Source: Pseudanabaena sp. FACHB-2040 (GTDB taxonomy: Bacteria; Cyanobacteriota; Cyanobacteriia; Phormidesmidales; Phormidesmidaceae). From it: DNA of 64,000 nt. Of the stretch, positions 43,668-52,564 are shown one piece after another. Location of the stretch: contig NZ_JACJQO010000011.1 in NCBI RefSeq assembly GCF_014696715.1, positions 62,001 through 126,000 of the forward strand, given 5' to 3'. The translations under genes were made by a program, and so were the position numbers. The notes under the pieces are model-generated. The model ran no database searches, was not told the origin of the DNA, and saw only the letters and a program-made list of their open reading frames with translations. Position 1 is the stretch's first letter; every line of letters begins with the position of its first letter.

Positions 43668-45005
43668 ATGAGACGCCTGTTAATGCACAGCCCGATCGCA
43701 GTAGCCTTACTGTGGATCTTGGCTTACCTGCTGATTACCCTGCTGCCCTTGGTGGTGATGGTGCTGCACCCAGCTCCATCGGGGCGAGGCTTTTGGGTTG
43801 AGTTTTCGGTGGCGCTGGGCTTTATTGCTTTGGCGCTGATGGCGCTGCAGTTTGTGCTGACTGCTCGGGTGAACCGGATTGAGTCATCCTACGGCATTGA
43901 CATCTTGCTCCAGTTCCACCGCTACACCTCGATTGTGGCCTTTCTCATGGTGCTGGTGCATCCTGCCATTCTGTTCATCACGCAGCCTGAGACGCTTCAG
44001 CTTTTAAACTTTCCCCAGGCTCCACTGCGAGCGCAGATGGCGGTGCTGGCGACGCTTGCTTTTCTGGCGATGGTGATCACTACGATTTGGCGTAAGCAGC
44101 TCAAAATTCCCTACGAACCTTGGCGGGCTAGCCACACCATCTTGGCTGTGCTAGCGGTGGGATTGGGCTTTGGCCACGGGTTGGGAGTGGGGAACTACTT
44201 GGGCTATTTCTGGAAGGCGGTGTTGTGGTCTGGCTTTATGCTGGGGGCGCTCTGGCTGATTCTCTACGTGCGCCTGATCAAGCCGTGGATGATGACTAAG
44301 CGCCCCTACTTGGTGGAGGAGGTGATTCCCCAGCGAGGAGATGTTTGGACGCTGGCCTTGCGGCCCTACGGCCACAATGGGTTTACCTTTAATCCGGGTC
44401 AGTTCGCCTGGTTGACGCTCAATATTACCCCTTTGAGTATGCGAGAGCATCCGTTCTCTATGTCCTCTAATGGGGACCATCCGGAGCGGATTGAGTTTGG
44501 CATTAAGGCTATTGGCGACTTTACTGAACGCATTAAGGACATTGAGCCGGGTACTCGCGCCTACCTTGATGGCCCCTATGGCGTGTTTACGACCGAGCTC
44601 TATTGGGATACTGCCGGGTTTGTGCTAATTGCGGGCGGTGTTGGCATTACGCCCATTTTCAGCATCCTCAAAACAGCAGCAGAGCGGAAAGATGACCGCC
44701 CCTTCCTGCTGATCTATGGCAGTAAGTCTTGGGATGATGTGACCTACCGGGAAGAGTTGGAGGAACTGAAGGAGAAGCTGGATCTAGAAATTGTCCATGT
44801 GATCCGCAAGGCTGAGGACGATTGGGCGGGCGAAACGGGCTATGTCGATAAGGATGTGTTGGAGAAGTACATTCCTCGCCACCGAGGCAGCCGACAGTAC
44901 TTTATTTGCGCCGCTCCCGTGATGATGGACTCTGTCGAACGGGCCTTGTTTGATTTAGGGGTTCCGGTTACACATGTGCATATGGAGCACTTTAACCTGG
45001 CGTAG
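43668..45005 (+). CDS. ferric-reductase-like transmembrane FAD/NAD(P)H oxidoreductase
   Basis: 445 aa. Six helices of the ferric reductase/NADPH oxidase type with heme-ligand histidines (LLQFHRYTSIVAF, MVLVHPAILF, ASHTILAVLAVG, GFGHGLG). A cytoplasmic FNR-like module follows: FNPGQFAWL, EHPFSMSSNG (FAD), GGVGITPIFSIL (nucleotide), and the C-terminal CAAPVMMDSVERALFDLGV with EHFNLA end. It passes electrons across the membrane to iron, oxygen or a periplasmic partner. ATG 43668 has AAGGAG upstream; the frame from 43473 merely reads the tandem repeat. Followed by a 51-aa membrane gene. Confidence 0.9.
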   Translation: MRRLLMHSPIAVALLWILAYLLITLLPLVVMVLHPAPSGRGFWVEFSVALGFIALALMALQFVLTARVNRIESSYGIDILLQFHRYTSIVAFLMVLVHPAILFITQPETLQLLNFPQAPLRAQMAVLATLAFLAMVITTIWRKQLKIPYEPWRASHTILAVLAVGLGFGHGLGVGNYLGYFWKAVLWSGFMLGALWLILYVRLIKPWMMTKRPYLVEEVIPQRGDVWTLALRPYGHNGFTFNPGQFAWLTLNITPLSMREHPFSMSSNGDHPERIEFGIKAIGDFTERIKDIEPGTRAYLDGPYGVFTTELYWDTAGFVLIAGGVGITPIFSILKTAAERKDDRPFLLIYGSKSWDDVTYREELEELKEKLDLEIVHVIRKAEDDWAGETGYVDKDVLEKYIPRHRGSRQYFICAAPVMMDSVERALFDLGVPVTHVHMEHFNLA

Positions 45006-45013
45006 GAGGATGT

Positions 45014-45169
45014 ATGCGGTACAGCATTATGCTGCAGTTGGTAACGCTGACAACGTTGTTTTTGTTGGGGGCAGCAGCAGTGTTTGCCTGGGTGCAAAAT
45101 CGCCCGACCACGGCTGAGAGCAGTGATGATACGCTATCTCACTCCTTAACTGCTGTGCTCCTGGCATGA
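45014..45169 (+). CDS. small single-helix membrane protein, 51 aa
   Basis: Starts MRYSIMLQLVTLTTLFLLGA, one hydrophobic helix (about 5-26), then a short polar tail (VQNRPTTAESSDD). AGGAGG precedes the ATG by five bases. Its TGA overlaps the ATG of the next gene (ATGA), and it begins 8 bases after the oxidoreductase stop, so the three are translationally linked. A small accessory subunit of the oxidoreductase is plausible. Function unknown. Confidence 0.7.
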   Translation: MRYSIMLQLVTLTTLFLLGAAAVFAWVQNRPTTAESSDDTLSHSLTAVLLA

Positions 45170-46611
45170 TCACAATTGAGCGTCGTCCCCAAGTTGTCCA
45201 AACCCGGCCCGTGAAGCGGCGGGTAGGAAACTGGCGCGATCGCATTCTGGCTGTTCTAGCCCTGGTCAATCTGGGACTGGTTGCTTTTGATGCAACTTAC
45301 CTCAAGTTTCGCAATTTTTACCGGCAGGAATTGCCTGGGCTGGCGCAGCTCTACGACCCAGTCAAGGGCATTCGGCCCCATGCGGCGGCGGTACGCTACG
45401 AGGAACTGGTGGCGGCGCTGCAAAATCAGCTGGTGGCAACGGGCGTGAACTCGCCAGAGGTAGCGCAGCGGCTGGCAGACTTGCGATCGCACAGCACCCA
45501 ATTTCTCATTGACAATCCTCTGGTAGCGACCGATCAGGGCAATATCGCTGAAAAGATTAAGGCCGAGATCCGTCAGCGTACGGGCACAGCAACCACCCCG
45601 GCAGGCTTTGCTCGCTTTTGGAGCCAAGCTTATCTAGCCCAGACCAACTGGCCAGGAGAACTGGCCTTTTGGAATGAGCAGATTAACCCCCGAGTGCAGA
45701 CGGCCTATTTTCGCGACAGCAACCGCTGGGGGCTGCCGGTCAACTATTTTTGGTTGCTGGACTGGCCCTTTATTTTGATCTTTCTGGCTGACTTTCTGAT
45801 TCGCACCCGCATCACGAGTCAGCGCAACCCCCGGCTAGACTGGCTAGAGGCAATGCTGCGGCGCTGGTATGACCTGCTGTGGCTGCTGCCTGTCTGGCGC
45901 TGGCTGCGGCTGATTCCCACCACGGTGCGGCTCTACGAGGCGCGGCTGCTAAACCTAGAGGCGGTGCGATCGCAGGTCAACCACGATGTTGCCGTCAACT
46001 TTGCCCAAGAGTTGATGGAGCTGATCGGCATCCAGGTGATCGACCAGATGCAGGCTTCAATTCGCAAAGGCGATCTGGCCGAGATGATTTTTCATCCCGA
46101 AGCACGGCGGCCTTACGTGCAGGTTAACGGGGTTAATGAGGTGCAGGCCATTGCCAGCCGCATCGTCAATGTCGGCCTCTATGACGTAGTGCCCCAAGTG
46201 CAGAGCGACATTGAGGCGCTGCTAACCCACAGCCTGACGACCAGCCTCAGCCAAATTCCCCTCTACAGTCAGCTAAAGAACCTGCCTGGAATTGGGCACC
46301 TACCCAGCCAGTGGACTGAGCAGCTAGCCCGTGAGCTGTCACAAGCAACATATCAAAATGTGTTGCGATCGCTCGAAGATCCCGTCGCGGCAGACATTCT
46401 CGAACGCCTCAGCACCAACTTCCGTGAAACCCTCGAAGTCGAGCTGCAAAAGCGCCATAACCTGAAGGACATACAGGACTGGCTGGTAGACATGCTGGAG
46501 GAATTTAAGATCAACTACGTTCAGCAAATCGCCGACGCCGAAATCGAGCAGCTCGTCGAAAAAACAGAGAACCTACACTACAGCGTTCGCTCCTCTCGGC
46601 GCTCGGCCTGA
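45166..46611 (+). CDS. conserved membrane protein with voltage-sensor-like segment, 481 aa
   Basis: Helix 1 at about 25-42, a large non-membrane part with PVKGIRPH and coiled stretches, two or three helices about 190-265 (YFWLLDWPFILIFLADFLIR, WYDLLWLLPVWRWLRLIPTT). The pattern D-x5-R followed by a Trp/Arg-rich helix recalls S3-S4 of voltage-gated channels. No pore is recognised. The C-terminal 200 residues are helical (FAQELMELIGIQVIDQMQAS). It is coupled by ATGA overlap to the 51-aa gene and hence to the ferric-reductase-like gene. No function assigned; I infer a membrane partner of the oxidoreductase. Confidence 0.72.
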   Translation: MITIERRPQVVQTRPVKRRVGNWRDRILAVLALVNLGLVAFDATYLKFRNFYRQELPGLAQLYDPVKGIRPHAAAVRYEELVAALQNQLVATGVNSPEVAQRLADLRSHSTQFLIDNPLVATDQGNIAEKIKAEIRQRTGTATTPAGFARFWSQAYLAQTNWPGELAFWNEQINPRVQTAYFRDSNRWGLPVNYFWLLDWPFILIFLADFLIRTRITSQRNPRLDWLEAMLRRWYDLLWLLPVWRWLRLIPTTVRLYEARLLNLEAVRSQVNHDVAVNFAQELMELIGIQVIDQMQASIRKGDLAEMIFHPEARRPYVQVNGVNEVQAIASRIVNVGLYDVVPQVQSDIEALLTHSLTTSLSQIPLYSQLKNLPGIGHLPSQWTEQLARELSQATYQNVLRSLEDPVAADILERLSTNFRETLEVELQKRHNLKDIQDWLVDMLEEFKINYVQQIADAEIEQLVEKTENLHYSVRSSRRSA

Positions 46612-46616
46612 GCGGC

Positions 46617-46638
46617 TGTCACTCTCAGGTCACAATTA
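46617..46638 (+). promoter_or_regulatory. Pho-box-like direct repeat, site 3
   Basis: TGTCACTCTCA followed by GGTCACAATTA, differing from site 2 at three of 22 positions, 39 bases before the mgtE start. Confidence 0.6.
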
Positions 46639-46677
46639 GGGTGAACACTGGAGTCAGTTTGCTTAGGTTTTCTCCGG

Positions 46678-48099
46678 ATGCATGAGAACGAAAGAGAACA
46701 CAGCCTGACTGCTCAGACTGCTCTCCCCATGCCGCCCACACATTCCCACGAGGCCTATCAAGAATGGCTGCACAATCGCCTATGCGTCTTGATCGAGAAC
46801 CAGGACTTTGAGGCAGCTAAAGCTCTACTTGTCCCTGTGCAGCCTGCTGACGTAGCCGATGCGATCGAAACCCTGCCCGACAAAGCCCAGGCCATCGCCT
46901 TTCGCCTGCTGGCTAAAGATCAGGCTGTTGAGGTTTACGAACACCTGCAGCCCCGGGTGCAGTACTCGCTGATTGAAGACTTTAAACAGCCCGATGTGCA
47001 GTCTGTTGTAGATAGCATGTCGCCCGACGATCGGGCTCGATTGTTTGACGAACTGCCTGCCAAAGTCGCGCGCCAGATCGTACAGCAGCTCACCCCGGCA
47101 GAGCGCAGCGCCACAGCTCTGCTGTTGGGCTACAAGCCTGGCACCGCCGGACGCATCATGACACCGGAATACATCTCCCTCAAAGAAGGGCAGACGGTGC
47201 AGCAAGCCTTAGAAAAAATTCGGCGAGAAGCACAACAGGCCGAAACCATTGCCTACCTGTACGTGACCGATACTGACCGACAGTTGACAGGTCTGCTCTC
47301 CCTGCGAGAGCTGGTGATGGCCCCGTCTGATCAGGTCATCGGGGCCTTGATGATTCGCAACGTGGTATTTGCCCACACTGATACCGACCAAGAGGAAGTG
47401 GCCCGACTGATCCAGCGCTATGACTTTGTGGCCCTCCCCATAGTCGATAGTGAGCAGCGCCTGGTGGGTATTGTCACCATCGACGATGTGCTAGACGTGC
47501 TAGAGCAGGAAACCACTGAAGATATTTATGCCCTAGGCGGTGTGCAGTCAGGCGGCGACTCCTATTTCCAGTCCAACCTGTTTACCGTGGCCCGCAAGCG
47601 GGTGGCCTGGCTGATGGTGCTGCTAGTCACTAACACGATGACGACTGCGGTGATTACTAGTCAGGAGGCTGTTTTAGAGCAGGTAATTGCTTTGGCGGCA
47701 TTCATTCCGCTGCTCATCGATGCGGGGGGTAATGTGGGAGCCCAATCTTCCACTGTCGTCATTCGGGGTCTCAGCACAGAAGAAACTCACATGAAGCGGG
47801 CACTCTGGGTGATCTGGCGAGAAGCGATGGCCGGAATCATTTTGGGGCTGATGCTAGGAACTGTCGTGTTTGTCTGGGCCACCATACTGCAGGGCGATAT
47901 GCTGGTAGCTTTAGCAGTGGGCATTAGTCTCTTTGCCATTTCGGCCATTGCCTCTCTAGCTGGATCAGCCTTGCCCTATGTTTTCAATTCCTTTGGCCTA
48001 GATCCAGCGCTGATGTCAGCCCCCTTTATTACCACAGCCGTAGATGTGTTGGGGGTGTTGATTTACCTCAACGTGGCTCGAATAATTTTGCAGCTTTAG
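46678..48099 (+). CDS. mgtE: magnesium transporter MgtE
   Basis: 473 aa. Mg2+ channel/transporter. N-terminal helical superhelix domain (ALLVPVQPADVADAIETLPD...LFDELPAKVARQIVQQL), two CBS domains (LLGYKPGTAGRIMTPEYISL to VGIVTIDDVLDVLEQE) that sense Mg2+, and five C-terminal helices with PLLIDAGGNVGAQSSTVVIRGL (the family selectivity-filter region) and LPYVFNSFGLDPALMSAPFITT. Length full. No Mg riboswitch was seen in the leader, but the operator-like repeat lies 39 bases upstream. Confidence 0.95.
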   Translation: MHENEREHSLTAQTALPMPPTHSHEAYQEWLHNRLCVLIENQDFEAAKALLVPVQPADVADAIETLPDKAQAIAFRLLAKDQAVEVYEHLQPRVQYSLIEDFKQPDVQSVVDSMSPDDRARLFDELPAKVARQIVQQLTPAERSATALLLGYKPGTAGRIMTPEYISLKEGQTVQQALEKIRREAQQAETIAYLYVTDTDRQLTGLLSLRELVMAPSDQVIGALMIRNVVFAHTDTDQEEVARLIQRYDFVALPIVDSEQRLVGIVTIDDVLDVLEQETTEDIYALGGVQSGGDSYFQSNLFTVARKRVAWLMVLLVTNTMTTAVITSQEAVLEQVIALAAFIPLLIDAGGNVGAQSSTVVIRGLSTEETHMKRALWVIWREAMAGIILGLMLGTVVFVWATILQGDMLVALAVGISLFAISAIASLAGSALPYVFNSFGLDPALMSAPFITTAVDVLGVLIYLNVARIILQL

Positions 48100-48125
48100 G
48101 AACCGCCCTATTCCTGTCGGCAATC

Positions 48126-48166
48126 AACTAAAAAACGCCGCATCACGGAGAAATTGATGGGGCGTT
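48126..48166 (-). terminator. intrinsic terminator on the minus strand
   Basis: Minus strand: AACGCC-CCATCA stem against TGATG-CGGCGTT with one mismatch, then a TTTTTT tail. It lies downstream of the 82-aa gene and could also mark the end of mgtE. Confidence 0.6.
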
Positions 48167-48237
48167 CCAACCAAGCACGATTAAGTATTTCCCTTGGTAG
48201 GGATTTCCTAAAGACTGGCCGCAAATTGATCTGTGGT

Positions 48238-48262
48238 AGGGGCGCAGGGGCCTGCGCCCAGT
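48238..48262. repeat. short palindrome, GGGGCGCAG family
   Basis: GGGGCGCAGG GG CCTGCGCCC, flanked by GTA and AGTGCAATATCT. Third copy of the family in the window. Confidence 0.65.
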
Positions 48263-48357
48263 GCAATATCTTTAGTTCTAATAACAAGAACCAGAATAAC
48301 CGAAGCTGGGCTTAATTCTTGCTAATTCCTAACAGAGTACAGGAGAATTTTAACTGA

Positions 48358-48606
48358 TCAATCTGGCGAGGTCATCACGCCCATTTCTGAAGCGGCAACC
48401 GTGTCAGGGGTGTCGTCAAAAGCAGATTTATTGCCGTCAGCAGACCTAGCAATCTCGTCAGGATCGATGTTTCCAGTACCGCTGGTCGGGACTTGATTTT
48501 GCTCCAGTTTCTTTAGGGTCTCATCTTTGACTTCCTTAGACTGCAGCTCCTCAGGGTTAAAGGTGCTGGGGGGTATTGATTGATCTTCGGGATTTTGGGG
48601 TGACAT
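48358..48606 (-). CDS. hydrophilic protein, 82 aa, unknown
   Basis: No membrane segment. Asp/Glu/Pro/Ser-rich, beginning MSPQNPEDQSIPPSTFNPEE and ending MGVMTSPD; disordered-looking, with a charged helix in the middle (ELQSKEVKDETLKKLEQNQV). No cysteine. Possibly a small stress-related disordered protein. Divergent from the APC permease gene. Family not recognised. Confidence 0.5.
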   Translation of the reverse strand: MSPQNPEDQSIPPSTFNPEELQSKEVKDETLKKLEQNQVPTSGTGNIDPDEIARSADGNKSAFDDTPDTVAASEMGVMTSPD

Positions 48607-48975
48607 AGCTTCAGGTGAGAGGTGAGAAGAAGGTTGGCGTTGGTTGAAGGAACCCCTTGGCCGGGAACCTCTCTATTCAGTGTTGAATTCCCTGATGCTG
48701 TCGGTATCTCCCCAAAGGGATAAAGCCGAAAACTGCTGATGGGAAATGTGGTTTGGCAAACCTTAAAGAATTAAACTAGCGGCCCTACCCATCGGCAGAG
48801 ATCTTCTGAGGGTGCGAGGTTTACTACTTTGGGGCAGGCCGTTGTCATTTTTTCTTCACATTTGCCCCCAACGATGGGATTTAGAACTTGCAGGTTGAGT
48901 GCGAGCGACATCTTTCAAAGAATGTCTGAACGAGTTCTTTAGCTACAGCCTTTCATCCCAGCAGCGGAAAAACCC
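48607..48975. other. intergenic region upstream of APC permease
   Basis: Contains a Pho-box-like direct repeat at 48843 and otherwise no gene. Confidence 0.4.
48843..48864 (+). promoter_or_regulatory. Pho-box-like direct repeat, site 4
   Basis: TGTCATTTTTT followed by CTTCACATTTG, 111 bases before the APC permease start. Shares the TGTCAT and TCACATTT cores with the other sites. Confidence 0.5.
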
Positions 48976-50334
48976 GTGAGTAGATTTAACAATTCTGTTC
49001 TTCTGCGGCAGCCTTCATCCGTGGAGGTTGGCAAGCCTCAGCTGCATTTGCCCGGTGCGATCGCATTAATCGTCGGCATTGTTATCGGTGCTGGCATCTT
49101 TGAAACGCCGTCGCTAGTAGCTGACAACATTGGCAGCACTCAGGGCGTGATCGGGGTTTGGCTATTGGGGGGTTTAATCTCGTTCTTAGGAGCCCTATGC
49201 TACGCCGAGCTAGCCACCACCTATCCCCATGTTGGCGGCAACTACTACTACCTGCAGCGGGCCTTTGGTCAGCCGCTGGCGACCCTGTTTGCTTGGGCTC
49301 GCATGACTGTGATCCAAACGGGGTCGATTGCGCTGCTGGCCTTTGTTTTTGGTGACTACGCTTCTCAACTGCTGCCCTTGGTTGGGTACTCGCCCTCGAT
49401 CTATGCAGCGCTGGCGATTGTGCTGCTGACAGGGCTAAACATTCTGGGGCTGCGGCACAGCGGGCGGGCACAGACTTGGCTCACCTCAGCGCTTATCCTT
49501 GGCCTGCTACTGGTCATCGTGATTGGCTTGGCCTTGGCCCCGGCAGCAACTCCGGCGGCGACAGTCTCCTTTGGGCAAGCGCCTGCTTGGGGTCTGGCCC
49601 TGGTTTTTGTGCTGCTGTCTTACGGCGGCTGGAATGAGGCTGCCTATATCTCGGCTGAGATTGCCCCGCCTCGGCGCAACATAGTGCGATCGCTGCTGTG
49701 GAGCATCGGCATTATTACCAGCATTTACCTGCTGGTCAACCTGGCCTACCTGCGCGGACTGGGAGTGGTTGGCATGGCTAATTCCGATGCGGTGGGGGCA
49801 GAACTGCTGCGGCGCACCGTAGGCGAACCGGGTGCGATGCTGATTAGCCTGTTGGTGGTGCTGGCCACCCTAGGGTCGATCAACGCCACGATCTTTACCG
49901 GAGCCCGCACCAACTATGCGCTAGGGCAAGACGTTTCGCCCCTAAGCTTTTTAGGAAAATGGCAGCCTGGGCCTGGTGCGCCCACGGCAGCCTACGTTTT
50001 GCAGGCTGCGATCGCACTGGCCCTGGTCGGTCTAGGCACCTTCACCCGCCAGGGATTTGAAACCATGGTGGACTATACCGCCCCAGTGTTCTGGTTTTTC
50101 TTTTTGCTCAGCACTGCCTCTTTAATCATTCTGCGATCGCGCGATCCCAATCGGCTGCGGCCCTTTCAGGTGCCTTTTTACCCGGCGGTGCCCCTGCTGT
50201 TTTGCGCGGTATGTGTCTATCTGCTCTACTCCAGTCTGGCCTACACGGGCGTAGGGGCCCTACTAGGCGTGGCTGTGTTGGGGCTGGGCCTGCCGCTGCT
50301 GCATCGTGATTTTTCTCGGCCGTTGCGGCGCTAG
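48976..50334 (+). CDS. APC family amino-acid permease
   Basis: 452 aa with 12 helices. Begins at GTG 48976. LPGAIALIVGIVIGAGIFETPS is the unwound TM1 substrate site of the APC superfamily (GIVIGxGIF). Helix 6 has LALVFVLLSYGGWNEAAYISAEI, typical of the LAT-like branch. The substrate could be amino acids or polyamines; nothing adjacent decides it. The Pho-box-like site is upstream. Confidence 0.9.
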   Translation: MSRFNNSVLLRQPSSVEVGKPQLHLPGAIALIVGIVIGAGIFETPSLVADNIGSTQGVIGVWLLGGLISFLGALCYAELATTYPHVGGNYYYLQRAFGQPLATLFAWARMTVIQTGSIALLAFVFGDYASQLLPLVGYSPSIYAALAIVLLTGLNILGLRHSGRAQTWLTSALILGLLLVIVIGLALAPAATPAATVSFGQAPAWGLALVFVLLSYGGWNEAAYISAEIAPPRRNIVRSLLWSIGIITSIYLLVNLAYLRGLGVVGMANSDAVGAELLRRTVGEPGAMLISLLVVLATLGSINATIFTGARTNYALGQDVSPLSFLGKWQPGPGAPTAAYVLQAAIALALVGLGTFTRQGFETMVDYTAPVFWFFFLLSTASLIILRSRDPNRLRPFQVPFYPAVPLLFCAVCVYLLYSSLAYTGVGALLGVAVLGLGLPLLHRDFSRPLRR

Positions 50335-50445
50335 CATCGCTGGGTCTTTAGCTAGTGAACTGGTTTCTGTTGGGCTGTTCGATCAGATTTTGTGACCTGT
50401 GTTTCTGCCTTTCTTAACTTGTCTTAACTAATGGAGAGATTTGCC

Positions 50446-51096
50446 ATGCAACCCCGCAAACGCCTGTCCCTGCTGTTAGCTGGCGTCAGCATTGTTGGCC
50501 TGAGTGTGGCCGGATGCAACTCTGGGCGCGATTTTGAGGCAGAAACAGCCCCAAGCCCGACCCAGGCTCAGCTGGATCAGACCGCCCCAGCCGTAGATCC
50601 GACTGCCGACCCCGATCGAGGCCCGGACGTGGTCTATGTGCCCACGCCCCAGCCCGTGGTTGAGGAAATGCTGCGCATTGCCGATGTGCAGGCAGACGAT
50701 GTGGTCTATGATTTGGGCAGCGGCGACGGTCGGATTGTGATCACAGCGGCTCAACAAGTGGGAGCTCGCGGCATCGGCATTGACATCGATCCCCAGCGCA
50801 TCCGAGAGGCCAACGAAAATGCTGAGCAGGCAGGCGTTACCGATTTAGTTGAGTTTCGTCAAGAAGACCTGTTTCAAACAGACTTTAGCGAGGCCACGGT
50901 GGTTACACTCTACCTGCTGCCCGAGCTGAACCTGCAGCTGCGGCCCCGCTTGCTGGAAGAGCTGCAGCCGGGCACGCGGATTGTTTCCCACGCCTTTGAT
51001 ATGGGTGACTGGGAACCAGATGAGGTGGTGCGGGTTGGGTCTCAAACGATTTACTACTGGGTAGTTCCTGAAAATGCTCAGGCTAAGCTGCAGTAG
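50446..51096 (+). CDS. exported lipoprotein with SAM-dependent methyltransferase fold
   Basis: 216 aa. Lipoprotein signal (RLSLLLAGVSIVGLSVAGCN), linker, then a class I Rossmann domain: VVYDLGSGDGRIVITAAQQV (motif I, SAM binding), GIGIDIDPQRIREANENA (motif II acidic), FRQEDLF and VVTLYLLPELNLQLRP. The domain matches cyanobacterial/proteobacterial methyltransferases annotated as SAM-dependent. Start at 50446 has GGAGAG at the right distance. An export signal on a SAM-binding domain is odd, since SAM is cytoplasmic; the anchor may be unprocessed or the protein non-catalytic. The substrate is unknown. Confidence 0.8.
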   Translation: MQPRKRLSLLLAGVSIVGLSVAGCNSGRDFEAETAPSPTQAQLDQTAPAVDPTADPDRGPDVVYVPTPQPVVEEMLRIADVQADDVVYDLGSGDGRIVITAAQQVGARGIGIDIDPQRIREANENAEQAGVTDLVEFRQEDLFQTDFSEATVVTLYLLPELNLQLRPRLLEELQPGTRIVSHAFDMGDWEPDEVVRVGSQTIYYWVVPENAQAKLQ

Positions 51097-51115
51097 CCAC
51101 GGTACGGATTGAAGC

Positions 51116-52564
51116 ATGATTTCCAGAGTCAAAACCCGACGGTGCTGGTGGCGTTGGCTGGGATTTGCTCTGGGTTTGGGGCTAGTCCTAATAGTTCAAC
51201 TGCCCTGGAGCCAAGCTCTAGGGACATCCCCAGAAGCTGTGCCTGTGCCCGTGGTAGAAGAGGTTGCTCCTGCAGAGGGGCTATTTTTTGCAGATGTGGT
51301 AGTGCGAAACCAGCCTGTTTTTCAAATTGGGGGTCTCTCTGATCTGAGCGCTACAGAACGGGCTCAGATCGTCAATCGCCGCATCGCCAGCGTGTTAGCT
51401 CAGAATCGGAATCAAACGGTGCGAACGGTGACGGTGCAGCCTGATCCAGTGCGGGGAATCGCTACGCTGCAGGTCAATAACCGGGTTTTGATGACGGTAA
51501 CTCAGCAAGATTCCCAGGACTTTAACTTACCAATCGAGGAACTTGCCCAGCGGTGGTCTGAGCAGCTAACTCAAGCCTTTGAGCAGCCGCCTTTGGCGAT
51601 TGACGTGGGCCAGCGACTCTACTCCACCGTGCGGCAGTTTCAGCGCGATGTGATTGATCAACTCCCGGCTCTAATCGGGGCGGTGCTGGTGGTGGTAATG
51701 ACCTGGCTGCTGGCGGTCAGTGTGCGGCATCTGATGATGACCGGAGCGCAGCACTGGGAGGTTGATCACAACTCCAAGGCACTGGTCAGCCGCTTAGGCT
51801 ATGGGGCTGTCTGGGTAGTGGGCTCAATCGTAGCGCTGGGAGTACTGGGATTGGATTTTGGCACACTAGTAGGCACCTTAGGCCTGACTAGCGTAGCCAT
51901 TGGCTTTAGCCTGCGAGACGTGCTGAGCAACTATTTTTCGGGCGTTGTATTGCTGGCCTCGCGGCCCTTTCGGTTGGGCGATCAGATTGTGCTCAATGAC
52001 TATGAGGGCACCGTTACTCAGATCCAGCTGCGGGCAACCACGATTAAAACTTACGATGGCCGCACAGTCTTTATTCCTAACCAGGAAGTTTTTAATAGCA
52101 GCATTGTCAACAACACGACGGCTACGGTTCGTCGCAGTGCCTTTATGGTGGGCATTGATTTTGGGGCTGATATCAATCAGGTCAAGCAGATCATGCGAGA
52201 GGCGGTGCTAGCCACGATTGGAGTTGAGCCCGATCCGCCGCCGGAAATTTTGGTGCGAGAGCTGGGGGCCAGTGCCGTCAAGATTGAGGTGCGGGTCTGG
52301 GTCAATTCGCGGCGGCTGTCGTTTTTAGAAAGTACGTCGCGGGCTGCCCAAGCGGTAAAGGAGGCTCTGCAGCAGGCTGGAATTGGGATGCCCACAGAAA
52401 TTTACACCGTCAAGCTGCAGGCTCCCTTGGCGGATGTAGCTGATTCGGCTGATGGCCAAATCGCTCTGGCGCTGCCGCTATCTGCCGCTTCCCGGCAGGC
52501 GAGCAACTCCTCTACTTCGGAAAGCAGCACACCTCGTTCCCAGGAGGACCATGATCAGCTTTAA
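51116..52564 (+). CDS. MscS family mechanosensitive channel
   Basis: 482 aa. N-terminal signal-like segment, a periplasmic domain to about 170, then helices and the pore-lining TM3 (GTLVGTLGLTSVAIGFSLRD), followed by the MscS beta domain (VLSNYFSGVVLLASRPFRLG, IQLRATTIKTYDGRTVFIPN). A hydrophilic Ser-rich tail ends the protein. It gates under membrane tension to relieve turgor. It overlaps the YihY fragment downstream by 14 bases. Confidence 0.92.
   Translation: MISRVKTRRCWWRWLGFALGLGLVLIVQLPWSQALGTSPEAVPVPVVEEVAPAEGLFFADVVVRNQPVFQIGGLSDLSATERAQIVNRRIASVLAQNRNQTVRTVTVQPDPVRGIATLQVNNRVLMTVTQQDSQDFNLPIEELAQRWSEQLTQAFEQPPLAIDVGQRLYSTVRQFQRDVIDQLPALIGAVLVVVMTWLLAVSVRHLMMTGAQHWEVDHNSKALVSRLGYGAVWVVGSIVALGVLGLDFGTLVGTLGLTSVAIGFSLRDVLSNYFSGVVLLASRPFRLGDQIVLNDYEGTVTQIQLRATTIKTYDGRTVFIPNQEVFNSSIVNNTTATVRRSAFMVGIDFGADINQVKQIMREAVLATIGVEPDPPPEILVRELGASAVKIEVRVWVNSRRLSFLESTSRAAQAVKEALQQAGIGMPTEIYTVKLQAPLADVADSADGQIALALPLSAASRQASNSSTSESSTPRSQEDHDQL

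Noticed and set aside
50385-50405. Half of the operator motif (CAGGTCACA on the minus strand) before the methyltransferase gene
   Set aside because: Only one half-site, opposite orientation, no second 11-bp repeat.
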